DNA of 64,000 nucleotides from Salvia splendens (GCF_004379255.2 NC_056050.1:12957410-13021409); one strand, 5' to 3'; shown: positions 22,175-33,228, numbered from the stretch's first letter. Notes: generated from the letters alone by a model not told the origin. Numbers and translations: made by a program.

Positions 22175-23503
22175 ATGGATATGTTGGCAAAACAAATGTC
22201 CCAGATCGCAACCTCCTTGAGCGAGATGCGAGGAAACGAGGGGAAGATTCCTGCCTTAGTAAGGCCGCCAGACAGAGCTAACATCTATCAAATCACTTTA
22301 CGATCTGGGCGAGGTTATGAAGGTCCAGCGATAAGGAAAGAGGCAGAAACACCTTCCGTGAAGGGCAATGAGAGTAAGGATCTGATTCCTGAGACCGAGA
22401 ATTTGGAAGCAGGGGGTTCTAGGAATAGAGATGACCTTCAGGAAGGTGATTTGGGGAGACCTTTACCAAGTGTGGCCGACCCATTTTTCCTAGACCCAGA
22501 GCTGGAAGTAGAAAATGAAGTAATAAGGAGGGATCCGGGCAAATTTTCAGCTGAAGATTCTACAGGTGCAGTGAAACAAGTGAAACCGTTCCCACACCGA
22601 GGAGAAGCTACTAAGAAGAAAGATGAACCGGTGGATTTTATGGATATCTTTGGAAAGTTGGAGATCAACTTACCATTCTTGCAGGCTCTGAAGTTGCCGG
22701 TATTCAGTAAGTTCATTAAGGAGTTCATAGCTGGGAAGACCAGACCCAGTGAGAAGATTCTGATTGGAGAAAATGTGTCAGCAGTAATTCAGAAGCGAAG
22801 GATGCCCTCGAAATGCACTGATCCAGGTATGTTCACATTACCTATTTCCATCGGTGATGTAAACATTGAGCATGCCAAGTGTGATCTAGGGGCGTCGATA
22901 AATGTTTTACCGCTTTCCATTTACAAGAAGCTGGTAGGAGTAGGGATGGTAGATACAAAGGTGGTAATCCAATTGGCGGATAGGTCGTGCATTTGTCCAG
23001 AAGGAGTTTTAGAAAATGTTATTGTCAAAGTGCATGATTTTCTTTATCCGACCGACTTCCATGTTATCAAAATGAGTGATAATGAATCTGCTGAGTCTAG
23101 CGGTGTTCTCCTAGGAAGGCCTTTTCTCCATACCGCTGAGACGATAATTGATGTTTTTGATGGGACCATATGCCTGGATTATAATGGGGAGAAATATACA
23201 TTTAGCATCGATGAAGCAATGAAGAAACCATTAGATGTTGAAAATTTGCATACTATCGATGTTATTAATCCCCTGGTCCAGGAATATCTTGAGACTGAGC
23301 TGATGCAGGAGCAGGTGGTTAATTCAGTATTAAGTCACTCTATTGACAGAGAGGTAGCTGGATGGTGCGAGGCAATGAACACAAGGGATTTGTCAGATGA
23401 AGAGCTTGCCGAAGCTATTTCAGAGTTCTGCACAAATCCGGAGTCAACTAGGTCAAGAGGATCAGCTCATGTGGCTAGTATGGAAAATTTTCCCAGGTTT
23501 TGA
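22175..23503 (+). pseudogene. Athila protease region
   Basis: The segment is in the gag frame. Near its middle it has the pepsin-like retroviral protease motif CDLGASINVLPLS (Leu in place of the usual Thr or Ser, normal for Athila), and later GVLLGRPFLHTAETIIDV, the second conserved protease block. The N-terminal part has charged linker sequence and the KLEINLPFLQALK and FIKEFIAGK motifs usual upstream of Athila proteases. It ends at TGA 23501. Confidence 0.88.
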
Positions 23504-23752
23504 AAGGGAATAAAAATTGATGAAAGAAATTATCCCTTGCCCCAGGAAACAAGCAACCCCAAGAAGGAATTGAAAACGCTTCTGCCGGAACTCAAATATG
23601 CTTATCTAGAAGCAAATGAGACATTTCCAGTAATCATCAACAGCAGCTTGACCAAGGAATAGGAAAAGGAGTTACTGGAGGTAATCAGAAGGAACAAGAA
23701 AGCGATAGGATGAACTCTCTCAGACCTAGTTGGAATCAGTCCTGATCTTTGT

Positions 23753-25245
23753 ATGCACCACATTAGGCTGGAGGAAGGTGCAAAGGCCTGTAGAGATCCC
23801 CAACGCAAGCTAAATCCGAACATGAGAGAGGAAGTTCTGAAGGAAGTTTTAAAGCTGCTTTCACTGGGTATCATTTACTCTATCCCAGATAGTGAATGGG
23901 TTAGTCCGGTCCATATGGTACCTAAAAAGTCAGGGATACAGGTAGTTAAGAATGACAAGAACGAATTGGTGCCCACTCGACTAGTTACTGGGTGGAGGAT
24001 GTGCATCGATTATAGGAAGTTGAATGAAGCGACCAGGAAGGACCATTTTCCCCTACCTTTCATTGATCAGATGCTGGAAAGGTTGGTAGGTAAGCAATAT
24101 TTATGTTTCCTTGACGGGTACAGTGGATACTTCCAGATCTATGTAGATCCCGAAGATCCAGAGAAGACTACATTTACTTGCCCTTTTGGCACGTATGCTT
24201 ATAGAAAGATGTCGTTTGGGCTGTGCAATGTGCCAGGCACTTTTCAACGCTGCATGATGAGCATCTTCTCGGATCTGCTGGAGGATTATATCGAGATTTC
24301 ATGGATGATTTCACCGTATATGGGAACTCTTTCGATTCTTGTTTAGCAAGTTTGGATACAGTATTGAGGAGATGTCGGGAGAAGAATTTAGTCCTCAATT
24401 TTGAAAAATGTCACTTCATGGTACCCAAGGGAATCGTCCTGGGGCATGTAGTCTCAGAGAAGGGCATACAGGTGGACCCAGCAAAGGTCGATGTGATTTT
24501 GAAATTGCCTTACCCTACGAATCAGAAAGAAGTTAGGGGATTCCTAGGGCATGCAGGGTTTTACAGAAGATTCATAAAGGATTTCGCGAAGATTGCTCAC
24601 CCGCTCACCCATTTGTTGCATAATGATGTTGATTTCATTTTCAATGAGGAGTGCAAGGAAGCTTTTCAGCTATTGAAAGATAAACTAGTCTCTGCTCCTA
24701 TCATTAAAGCGCCCGACTGGAGTCTACCGTTTGAAATAATGTGTGACGCAAGTGATTACGCAGTAGGGGCAGTGCTAGGTCAAAGAATTGATGGGAAAAG
24801 CTATGTGATTTTTTATGCATCGAAAACACTCAATCAAGCTCAGAAAAACTATGACACCACGGAGAAGGAAATGCTGGCGGTCATGTATTCATTTAAAAAG
24901 TTTCGACCATACTTACTGGGGTCGAGGGTGATAGTGTTCACTGATCACGCAGCTATTAAACACTTACTGGCGAAGAAAGAATACAAGCCAAGGTTAATCC
25001 GTTGGGTGCTACTCTTGCAAGAATTTGATTGGGAAGTAAGAGACAAGAAAGGAACAGAGAATAAGGTAACAGACCACCTGAGTCGGATGGGAGAGACAGA
25101 CGAAGCAATACCTGATGCATTCCCGGAGGAGCATCTGTATTACATGGAAAATTTTGCTAGACCCATCAGATGGGAAGAGATAATGGCAGTAACAGGTCCA
25201 GGGGATTCTGAAAAAGGGAAGTGTCGACTGAACGCCGAACCTTAG
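23753..25245 (+). pseudogene. Athila reverse transcriptase and RNase H
   Basis: RVT_1 domain: [67 protein letters not shown]. At about 24285 the frame shifts by one base, and the catalytic box FMDDF is read in the second frame (from 24223). RNase H follows: [17 protein letters not shown] with catalytic Asp, [12 protein letters not shown] with Glu, and [11 protein letters not shown] with Asp. It stops at TAG 25243. All catalytic residues are visible, but they are split between frames. Confidence 0.9.
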
Positions 25246-25343
25246 TTCGCAGACCTAGCAAACTATTTGGTCACTAGAGAAGTACCCAGTTCTCAAGAAA
25301 TCACCCGGGCCCAGAAGATGAAACTGAAAAGCGAAGCCAAATA

Positions 25344-25544
25344 CTCCCTCTGTCCCATTAGAAATGAAACGTTTTCCTTTTTGGTCTGTCCCATTAAAAA
25401 TGAAACGTTTCTAAAATGGAAACAATACTCTCTCTACTTTTTCTTCTCTCTTACTTTACTCTCTCTTCATTAACTCACAAAACAACACTACATAAAACCC
25501 CATGCCGAAAAGCAAATGTTGCATATTTAATGGGACGGAGGGAG
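25344..25544. mobile_element. Stowaway-type MITE inserted in Athila pol
   Basis: 201 bp. Ends CTCCCTCTGTCCCATTA and TAATGGGACGGAGGGAG form a 17 bp inverted repeat with one mismatch. TA duplicated at 25342-25343 and 25545-25546. It interrupts the region between RNase H and the integrase zinc finger; pol coding resumes in the same sense directly after it. Confidence 0.93.
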
Positions 25545-25546
25545 TA

Positions 25547-26749
25547 CTATTTTTGGGACGACCCATATTTATGGAGAATGGGAGCCGACCAAGTAATAAG
25601 GAGGTGTATTCGAGATTAGGAACAGAGGGATGTGCTGAATCATTGCCATGCCCTAGCTTGTGGAGGTCACTTTGGACAAAGGAAAACTGCGAGGAAGGTG
25701 TTAGATAGTGGCTTCTATTTGCCTACGTTACACAAGGATGCCTTCGAATTCTGCTAAAACTGTGAAAGATGCCAGCAGACGGGAGGAATTTCAAAGAGAG
25801 ATGAAATGCCGCAATTCCCAGTGATTGTCTGTGAGATTTTCGACGTTTGGGGAAGGATTTCATGGGACCATTTCCATCTTCATATGGGAACACTTATATT
25901 CTTGTGGCTGTAGATTACGTTTCGAAATGGATAGAAGCAAAGGCTACCACTTCATGTGAAGCCGAAGAAGTGGCCAAGTTCCTTAGAACCAACATCTTCA
26001 ATAGATACGGAGTGCCGCGTGCAATCATTTCTGACCAAGGGACGCACTTCCGTAACAGAACAATAGAAGCTCTGATGAGGAAATACGGGGTCCACCACAG
26101 GCTTTCTACCCCGTATCATCCTCAGTCTAATGGACAGGCCGAGATTTCCAATAGGGAGATAAATGCGATATTGGAGAAGACGGTGAATCCGTCAAGGAAG
26201 GACTGGAGTAAGAGACTTGGAGATGCATTGTGCGCATACCGGACAACATACAAAACGCCTATAGGAATGTCACCCTACAGGTTGGTTTTTGGCAAGATGT
26301 GTCATCTTCCCGTAGGAGTGGAGCACAAAGCATACTGGGCGGTCAAGGAAATTAATATGCGACCCCAGTCTTGTGAGGAAGAGCGAAAATTGCAACTTCA
26401 AGAGTTGGAAGAGTTGAGACTGGAGTCATATGAGTTCGCAATGTGGTACAAAGAGAAGACAAGGCTATGGCACGACAAAAACCTCCTGGTCAAGGAACTC
26501 CAAGTAGGGCAGAGAGTGCTCCTTTTCCAATCCAGGCTCAAGCTGATGCCCGGGAAGCTAAAGTCCAAATGGGTCGGGCCATACACTATTGTTGGCCTTC
26601 GAGCAAACGGAGCTGTGGAAATTCAGGGCAGTGCTTCAAACTCTACTCCTTTCCTTGTGAATGGTCATCGGGTAAAAGTTTTTAGGGATAATTCTGAGTT
26701 GTGCGTAGTGGAGGAAGTGCCACTACGTGCACTCTCTGTTATCGCCTAA
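25547..26749 (+). pseudogene. Athila integrase
   Basis: Begins with the HHCC zinc finger (CHALACGGHFGQRKT, then NCERCQQTG, with one stop between), then a one-base frameshift near 25845 and the rve core. Catalytic residues: Asp in [12 protein letters not shown], Asp in ISDQGTHF, Glu in GQAEISNRE. The C-terminal part (KSKWVGPYTIVGL) is the usual SH3-like segment. It ends at TAA 26747. The core from 25847 is open for 300 codons. Confidence 0.92.
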
Positions 26750-27340
26750 TCGGTCTGATGAGTAAGTGCTTTCGATGAATTCCCGGGTCAGGTAAATGGA
26801 AATGCATTTTTAACCTATACACTGAACCAGGGGATCTCGAAGAGCACTCGTTTGAACGTGTAAATAGTTTAACTGCTTTCCTAAAAATAAAAAATTACCA
26901 AACAAAGAAAAAAATTCTAATCTTCCAAAAATATTTTCGGAATGCCAGATTTCTTTAGGGAAATTGCTTTGTCACCTTTGAATCCTTGACCTAGGAGTCT
27001 GGCGTTTCATTTTTGTTGTTTTTGGCTAAGTGTGGTATTGCGAGAAGGGAGCGTTTACATGGGGCAGAGAGTTTTAGTTTGGGAGGGAAGTGGTACAATT
27101 CGAATTTCAAAGTCACACTTTATGGGAAGGCGTACGGTTGCTGACCTCATGCCTGCAACCGCCTGCAACCGTTCCCATTCCTATCTAATACCTATTTTCC
27201 TTCCTTATTCTTTATTTCTCAAACCAAACTCTCTCTCACTCTAAAAAAACCCCAAATTTCTCTCTCTCGCAATACCCACATTTCTTTAACCCTAATCGGA
27301 ATTTTCTTCCAAGTTTTTCAGTGATTTTCAGATTCAAGCC
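26750..27340 (+). promoter_or_regulatory. Non-coding spacer with CT-rich leader before the second Athila frame
   Basis: No gene. From about 27200 to 27340 it looks like a plant 5' leader: CTCTCTCTCAC tracts, AACCCTAAT, and a pyrimidine-rich TTTTCAG splice-acceptor-like end at 27331, nine bases before an ATG in good context (GCCATGG). This suggests separate expression of the downstream frame. Confidence 0.45.
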
Positions 27341-27699
27341 ATGGAAAACAAATCGGAAGCCGGGAAACCTACCACATCTGCCGACGCCGGTGCGGCAGCG
27401 TTTATGTCAGACTTAATGCAGAAGTTCGGTGGTCCTGAAGAGGCGATGAAAGCCTTTGCCATGTTTACAGCAATGATGGGACAAACCAAACCGTCCGTCG
27501 TAATAACCGCACCAACAACAGCACCACCACCACCACCCACTATTCCCGAAGGTTCGGCGACTCGGCATGACGTTTTGCAAACAATAACAGAGCCGACCAC
27601 CAGTGTGACGGATGCGGCGGAAGGTGAAGAAACAGGGGGTGAGGCGGATCTGGCGGCTGGGTTCGAGTGTTTAGCGGTCGGAGACCAAAGGTCAGCGTT

Positions 27700-28010
27700 T
27701 GTGGTTGAGGGGAAACCCCTATTGTTTCTGCTTGGTTATCTGAGGGGGAAACCCCGTTTAATGTTGTCAGTCTTGGTGAGGGGGAAACCCCTGTTGTTCT
27801 TGTTGAAGTTTTGGAGGGGGAAACCCCTGATGTTACTGTTGGTGTGTCTGAGGGGAAACCCCTGTTGAAAATTTGGAGGGGGGAACCCCTGTTCTTGATA
27901 GTAATGCTGGTAAGGGGGAAACCCCGGTGAAGATTGTGGGCGGTGAAGCCTAGGAGGAGAAACAGTTGGTGGAGGGGGAAACCCCTATTTACATTGAGGG
28001 AGCAACCCCT
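27700..28010 (+). repeat. GGGGGAAACCCCT mini-repeat array encoding EGETP
   Basis: About nine copies of a core GAGGGGGAAACCCCT with 10-35 bp spacers of variable text. In one frame the core reads Glu-Gly-Glu-Thr-Pro. Copies with four instead of five G's shift frame, which explains the break of the reading frame here. Confidence 0.85.
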
Positions 28011-28133
28011 GAATTGTCTGAGGAGGCGGTGGCCCCCGTTACTGAAGAAACCCCGGAGCCCGTCGATGGGAAGGTGAATCTAGTGGTAGATCTGACAGAT
28101 GTTCCGAAAGAGACGGTTTCACCGGTAGACAAA

Positions 28134-28366
28134 CAGAAAATTAGGCGGTAGGCTCGGCGAAGCCTGTTGGACGAGATTGATGATATAGCCCAACCTACTG
28201 GAATGGAGAAGGCAGATTCTCCTGGACCTAGCGACGAGGAGGAGCGCCGCCAGGCGGCGGAGAGGAAAATGAAGGGCAAACATACAGCTACTTCCTTGGT
28301 CAAGAAGTCAGAAAATTAGGCGGTAGGCTCGGCGAAGCCTGTTGGACGAGATTGATGATATAGCCC
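28134..28366 (+). repeat. 58 bp direct repeat, offset 175 bp
   Basis: 28134-28191 and 28309-28366 are identical 58-mers containing AGGCGGTAGGCTCGGCGAAG. Because 175 is not a multiple of three, the duplication puts the downstream ORF1-like frame out of register. Confidence 0.93.
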
Positions 28367-30300
28367 TAACACGTGAGTTTTTCTCTACCTTCCGACTAAA
28401 GCCCACCACAGATTGGGATGCAGATTCGATCACTTTCCGTCTGTTTACTGAAGAACACGAGATGAGTATCCGCGAATGGTCTCTCCGAATGGGATTATTC
28501 ACTCGTGCGGAGGATGACGAGGGGATTTGGAACGATCGGATGGTAGGAGCGCCGAAATTTACTCCTGATTTCAAACCACAATCTGCATGGGAGTTCATCA
28601 CCCATCCGAAGTTGGGACAGTTCAAAACAAGCTACTCGAAAGGGTTTCACATTGGGAATCACGTACTTCGTTTTGCTCAGACCTTTATCAGTTACAATCT
28701 TATGGGTACTGCCAACTCTGCCTTGACTACGGCGGATCTCTACTTCACATGGTGCATGGCCAAAGGAGTCAAAGTGCACCTAGGCTACTGGTTAGCCCAG
28801 ACGTGTCATCAAATGGCCGTCAATCCTTCCAGACATATGTACACATGTCACCTCTTAGGGGCTTACTTACAACGCAACACAATAATGAAGATCGCCAAAT
28901 CTGCCCCCGAGGTAGATATGTGTGAGCCCCCAGAGGTTTTTAATGTGGAATATTTCTTCAACAAAGGATTGTTATACATGTCTGGAAAGGATGTGTGCTT
29001 TTACGAAGTCGGCAGATTGGTGTCCCAGGTCAAGCAGAAGCAGGACGTTATTGAGTCGAAAGCTAGTTTTGAGTTTGAAGAGATGAAAACGGAAGTGAGT
29101 GTTATGCACAAGGAATTGGGTGCAGTTAGAAAAGAAGTGGCAGAGATCAGGACAGAGCTAGGCGGAATTAGGGATGAGATGCTGGCCCTCAAGGGGCGCA
29201 TCACTATCTTGGTGGGAAAGTCATCTACACAGAACGATCGGATGGCGGAAGCCATCAACCTGATGATGATGATGACAAAATGGCTGAAGGAGAAATTTCC
29301 CGAGCCACAAATGAAATTTCCTACTGGACCTAGCAGTGTGCCTAAGCAGCCAGGGCCAGGAAGATCAACTCCCCAGTATCCTCCACCATCGTCAAAGCCC
29401 TTGACAGCCCCGTCTGCATCAAAGCCCGTTTCAGTTAAGAAGACCGTGTCTAGACCAAGTGAGAAGGAGTTAGATAAGCCGGAGTCGCCGGCGAGAAAGA
29501 AAGCAAAAGTAACCCGCCCTTACGTTCCACCGCAGTTTGGCTCCCGTGGGAGCCAAACCACGAAATAAACCCTCCTTGACCAAGTAACTTTACTTTTATT
29601 TTTTTTTCTTTTCCTCTTATTTTATTTGTTATGTGTGTTTATTTGTTGTTTTGTGTTAGGTGTTTTTTTTCCGGCATGCTCTGTATATATTTGCTTGCGT
29701 TTATAATTGTCTTCTCCCACTTAGCCCAATCTTTGGTCTAAGTGTGAGAAGTTTGTGTTCTTTTCAAGCATGTTTTGGTTTTGGTTCTGTTGGAATTTCT
29801 TTCACTCAGCCTGATGTTCGGTCTAAGTGTGAGAAGTTTGTGTTGTTTATGAGTGATGTTTGTTTTGTGTTTGTTTGTCTGTTGTGTGTTGTTCATACTT
29901 CCATATTTCCCCCATTCACTAGGATAGCTTGGGGACAAGCTTGAGTGAAGTGGGAGGGGGAGGAAGTCAGTGCAGTATGTGTTTTTGTGTTTAGGAGTCT
30001 TTGGGTCTAGTGTTTTTGTGTACCGCATGAGCGAGTGGATATAATAAGGTAAGATCCCTTTAGTAAGAGCAATTGAAGATATGATGCATGTCAACTTTGA
30101 TGCCTTTTTTCCTTAATAAGTTGAATTCGGTTTGAATGAAGTGAGGACGATAGAAGACGCCTTAGATGACTTAGTTGTGAAGCCACAACATAAATGTGAG
30201 TTATAAGCCTATACACTTTGAGCTGACTTGTATAAAAAGGGGCCACCACTTGATGCTTAGGGAGTAGAGTCAGAAGGAGAAAAATAAAAAATTGGGAAAT

Positions 30301-30406
30301 GGAGGTATAAGCTGGACGAAGTCCAGGAAATGGAGGTATAAGCTGGACGAAGTCCAAGAGAGGAATAAAATTTAAAAAATCGGAGGTATAAGCTGGACGA
30401 AGTCCA
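30301..30406 (+). repeat. Three 25 bp repeats with an internal hairpin
   Basis: GGAGGTATAAGC plus TGGACGAAGTCCA occurs identically at 30301-30325, 30332-30356 and 30382-30406. TGGAC-GAA-GTCCA is a perfect 5 bp stem with a GAA loop. Confidence 0.92.
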
Positions 30407-30924
30407 GGGGAAAATATAAAAAGGGGGATAAAAGAGAAAATAATTCCTAAGGGCAAGAAGCAATAATAACCTGACCCAGGAATTAAAAAATTAGAAAGGA
30501 TGAGATTGTAGAAAGGAGAAACTCTCATAACCCGACGCATCAGTGGTATAACTTTGACCTAAGAGTGATTCGATCCTAACATCCCTGGTGAGGAATGAGT
30601 GATCGAGTGAATCCAACAAGTGGGAAGTCAATAGGCTATCTTGACGAACTGACAGACCGACTAGGTAGAAGAAGGAAAGGGGGAGGATTTGAAGACTGTA
30701 GACGAATCGGATTGACCTTAAGCTTGTGGGGACGGCTGCCTAAAAGTTGAAGCTGGTTCATGCCTTTGTGTTTTTCTTCGTGTTTAAGTGTTTTTTTTTT
30801 CTTCTTCTTTGTGAGTCTGTTTTATGTCTAGGTCTAGGAGTTTGTTTTTTAGAGTTGGTCATAGGATAATCTTGCATTGAAATTAGCCTTATTCCTTTTT
30901 CTTGTCTTTATACTTGAGGACAAG

Positions 30925-30946
30925 TATGGTTTAAGTGTGAGCAGTT
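30925..30946 (+). promoter_or_regulatory. Candidate 3' polypurine tract of Athila
   Basis: The purine content before the LTR is weak (AAGTGTGAGCAGTT). It sits in the position of the usual Athila AAGTGTGGGGG-type tract. Confidence 0.45.
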
Positions 30947-32385
30947 TGATAAGGCTAATTTCATGCATAGGTTATAGGGTAAAATTCTTGTATTTGCGAG
31001 GTCTAACACATGTTTTAAGCCAGGTGTGTGGAAGATTTTCGCCAGATCCAGGAAATGAAAAGGGCAATTGCATGGTCCAAGGAAACTGACGAATAAGTGA
31101 GCAATTTGAAGAAAAATTACAAGACGGAGGAAATGAAGGAGCTGAAGGATAGAATGGGGATTTCTACGAAGGCTTCTAGAAGATTATGTCTGCACCTATA
31201 TAAAGAAGAAAGCATGCAATCAGAGGGGACCTTCTCGGTGGAGGCCTTATGACCAGATTGTAGCTCTAGCTCACTCACTTCTACATACCTTTGGGTATCA
31301 TCGGGAAATTGTGGGGTATTTTCAGGTTTATTTTGCTAGTTAGTAGTTGGGTAACACCGTCCTTACAGAGGGCGAAGAAACAATTTAATCGCTTTCATTT
31401 TACTTTACTGTCGTCAATTTCACCGAGCTTCGCCGTTCGAAGCTCGGCCCTGTTTGCTGTTGCATTTCCGTTGTTTATGAAATTTATGTTTTCGTATTTG
31501 AGTTGTTGATTAATTTAGATCATGGATGCCATTTATTTTGAGTTTGTTGATGCTGCAGAATTGGATGTTTGATTTTTGTGTTGATCGGAGCAGATCGTTC
31601 GAATCAGAAGTTATGGAGTTGATTTTGTTTGTTGTTGGGTTCGGAATGCTTAGAACCGGAGTGGATTAAACATCCGGCGGTTGGATTTGAAACAGGGTGA
31701 TCGGAGTTGATGCCTAGCTTTCGTGTTTTCGTTTCATTCCGTCTAGTTTATGTAGATCTATTTTATTTCCGGCTAGTCGCAAGTTTCCGACGTCCGAATT
31801 TTTACATTCTGTTTGAATCGGGGTTCGTGATCTGTTTTCTTCATGTTCGTGTTTAATTCAGCTGATGAGGTACATGTTGCTGTTAGTTAAAACTTTAGTT
31901 AGTTAGTTGCAGCTTTTTCTTCCGTACTTGTTATTTCTGGAATATGGTCTACACTGTTACTCGCTTTCTGTTTGGTTATATTAGGAAGTTGTTTGATCAG
32001 TCTAGGAAGTTAGTTGGTTATTTTGATGTTCGTTCCCAGCGTGATGTTTACAGTTCCTAGGTCTAGTGTTTGATTTTGTGCCTAGGTCTAATAGTAGTTA
32101 ACCTCAACCCAATTTGCGTGGCAGCTGCCGCTTTCTAAACCAAAGTCTTTAGATGCTTTCTTACGTGTCCATCTTCGTGGGATCGACCCCTGCTTCTTTA
32201 TACTAGTCTATAGTATAACGGGTTGAGGGATCTTTGAAACACGAGCTTTGTGTGTCCAACGACTGAGTCTTCTATATTCCCTTGAGTTCCTAGACCTAGT
32301 GATCTGGTGGATTCATTGGAGTTAGTAGCTCGACCTAGAACATTAGAACGCACACACCGCACACACACCGCTCGATGGAGTTTCA
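30947..32385 (+). repeat. 3' LTR of the Athila-type element
   Basis: Starts TGATAAGGCTAATTTCATGC and ends GATGGAGTTTCA, followed by target duplication ACGTG. Confidence 0.95.
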
Positions 32386-33000
32386 ACGTGTTCTACATTT
32401 GTTGATGACAAAATGGGATGGCTGCTGCCACGCTTCATAGGGTGGGTTAAGTTAAACTACTTGATTGCATGGACTGGGAGACTAAATTTACTAAACTGAT
32501 CCATTCGCTGAAACGAAACTAAACTCTAATTGATCAACTCGTGCTGAAATTTCTGAAAATGGCCAAACAAAGTAAAAGTGAACAAGTGTCAGTCTCCTGC
32601 AAAACATACGATAAAGTAAACATTTTCTAACAACTTCATCTTCCTCACAGCATAAAAAAGAAAACAGAGTATAATTAGATCTCGAACATTTCCTTCCTAA
32701 TGAACAACTCGTGATCAAACAAACTTAACATAATAAACTTGTAAAACTAAATCTACGCTATGAAACCGAGTGCATCTACGTAAATAAACTACTAAACCAT
32801 AATCATGCAGAAATAAAAAATCGACTACCAGATCTACAACTTTTGAAGCTAAATCAAACATGATCACGCCTTCAATCAACATAAACCTGCTCAGATCTAC
32901 TCTACCATACTACAAACGACCAGATCTAAACATCCTCATACCTTCCATTCAGAAATCCTCAGTAATCAAACAGGAAATCGTAAACAGCTACTCAGATTCA

Positions 33001-33220
33001 TATGTGAATGTGGGGTAGGGGGTATTTATATAAAGATAATTTTCGAAGTTAAAAAATAAAAACAAAAAAAAAAACAAAAACAAAAAAGCTTTGCATCGTC
33101 CGCGTCTGGGCGGACGATGGCGCGGACGATGCATCAGGCATCGTCCGCACACCCACAGTGGCGGACAATGGCGCGCCCGAAGCATCGGGCGGCCTATCGT
33201 CCGCCCCATTGCGGATGCTC
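33001..33220 (-). mobile_element. Harbinger-type 5' end with promoter-like sequence
   Basis: On the minus strand: terminal repeat GAGCATCCGCAATGGGGCGG, then several CGGACGATGC words in both orientations, a long T/A-rich run, and TATATAAATACCCCCTACC (TATA box), after which LTR-2 begins. Subterminal CGGACGAT repeats are typical of Harbinger transposase-binding regions; that role is inferred. Confidence 0.65.
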
Positions 33221-33228
33221 TTATATAA

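Larger units (their letters stand above)
27341..29568 (+). pseudogene. Athila ORF1-family region (post-pol open frame), frameshifted
   Basis: The start ATG at 27341 reads MENKSEAGKPTTSADAG. A proline-rich stretch and then a tandem EGETP-encoding repeat follow, where frame is lost. A second open part, 28342-29568 (408 codons from a non-ATG codon), contains WSLRMGLFT, WEFITHPKLGQFKTSYSKG, HMYTCHLLGAYLQRN and a heptad-rich coiled coil (about residues 230-310), then a Pro/Ser/Lys-rich tail. This resembles the ATHILA ORF-1 family (Pfam PF03078 as recalled), which lies after pol in the place of an env-like gene. No signal peptide or membrane segment is obvious. Function unknown. Confidence 0.7.
29569..30946 (+). 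other. Athila 3' non-coding region with PPT-like modules
   Basis: No gene. It holds two copies of a module with GGTCTAAGTGTGAGAAGTTT (29731 and 29818), a strong purine tract GAAGTGGGAGGGGGAGGAAG (29947-29966) preceded by AGCTTGGGGACAAGCT, and a final weak copy CTTGAGGACAAG..TTTAAGTGTGAGCAG directly before the 3' LTR. Confidence 0.7.
18989..32385 (+). mobile_element. Athila-type Ty3/Gypsy retrotransposon, full length, decayed
   Basis: 13.4 kb with LTRs of 1,437 and 1,439 bp and a perfect 5 bp target duplication ACGTG (18984-18988, 32386-32390). Order: 5' LTR, Asp-tRNA-type primer-binding site, gag, protease, reverse transcriptase, RNase H, integrase, a further open region typical of Athila (ORF1 family), long 3' non-coding part, 3' LTR. 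The LTRs show about nine differences in the first 170 bp, so it is clearly older than the Copia. Gag-pol has stops at 21731, 21839, 22157, 23501, 23660 and 25243, frameshifts in RT and before integrase, and a MITE insertion. It cannot move on its own. Confidence 0.95.
18721..33000 (-). mobile_element. LTR-2, second copy, opposite strand, interrupted by Athila
   Basis: Parts are 18721-18988 and 32386-33000. It is the reverse complement of 16350-17015 plus about 240 bp of the LTR end not present in the first copy. The LTR end (minus strand GAGCTTTCA) is at 18721, followed by TTAGG and the transposase. The start of the LTR is missing: homology stops at 33000. The TGTGGGATCGAT block and the AGGATTTCTGA region near 32950 anchor the match. 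Confidence 0.8.
17716..33220 (-). mobile_element. PIF/Harbinger-type ends enclosing a transposase 3' half and nested LTR elements
   Basis: Left end GAGCATCCACAATAGGGCGG (17716) and right end, in reverse, GAGCATCCGCAATGGGGCGG (33220) are a matched terminal inverted repeat. Each is flanked by TTA (17713-17715, 33221-33223), the Harbinger target. Inside are the transposase 3' half (18081-18720), an LTR-2 fragment with Athila in it, and a promoter-like piece (33001-33220). The transposase N-terminal half is missing here. The two ends may be from one element or brought together by rearrangement; see findings. Confidence 0.65.

Noticed and set aside
27700..28010. CRISPR-like spaced repeats (GGGGGAAACCCC)
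   Set aside because: The repeats are in a retrotransposon coding frame, spacers are short and variable, and no cas genes are possible in this context.
30091..30540. 149-codon frame on the minus strand of the Athila 3' region
   Set aside because: It is a translation of the 25 bp hairpin repeats and AT-rich flank in antisense.
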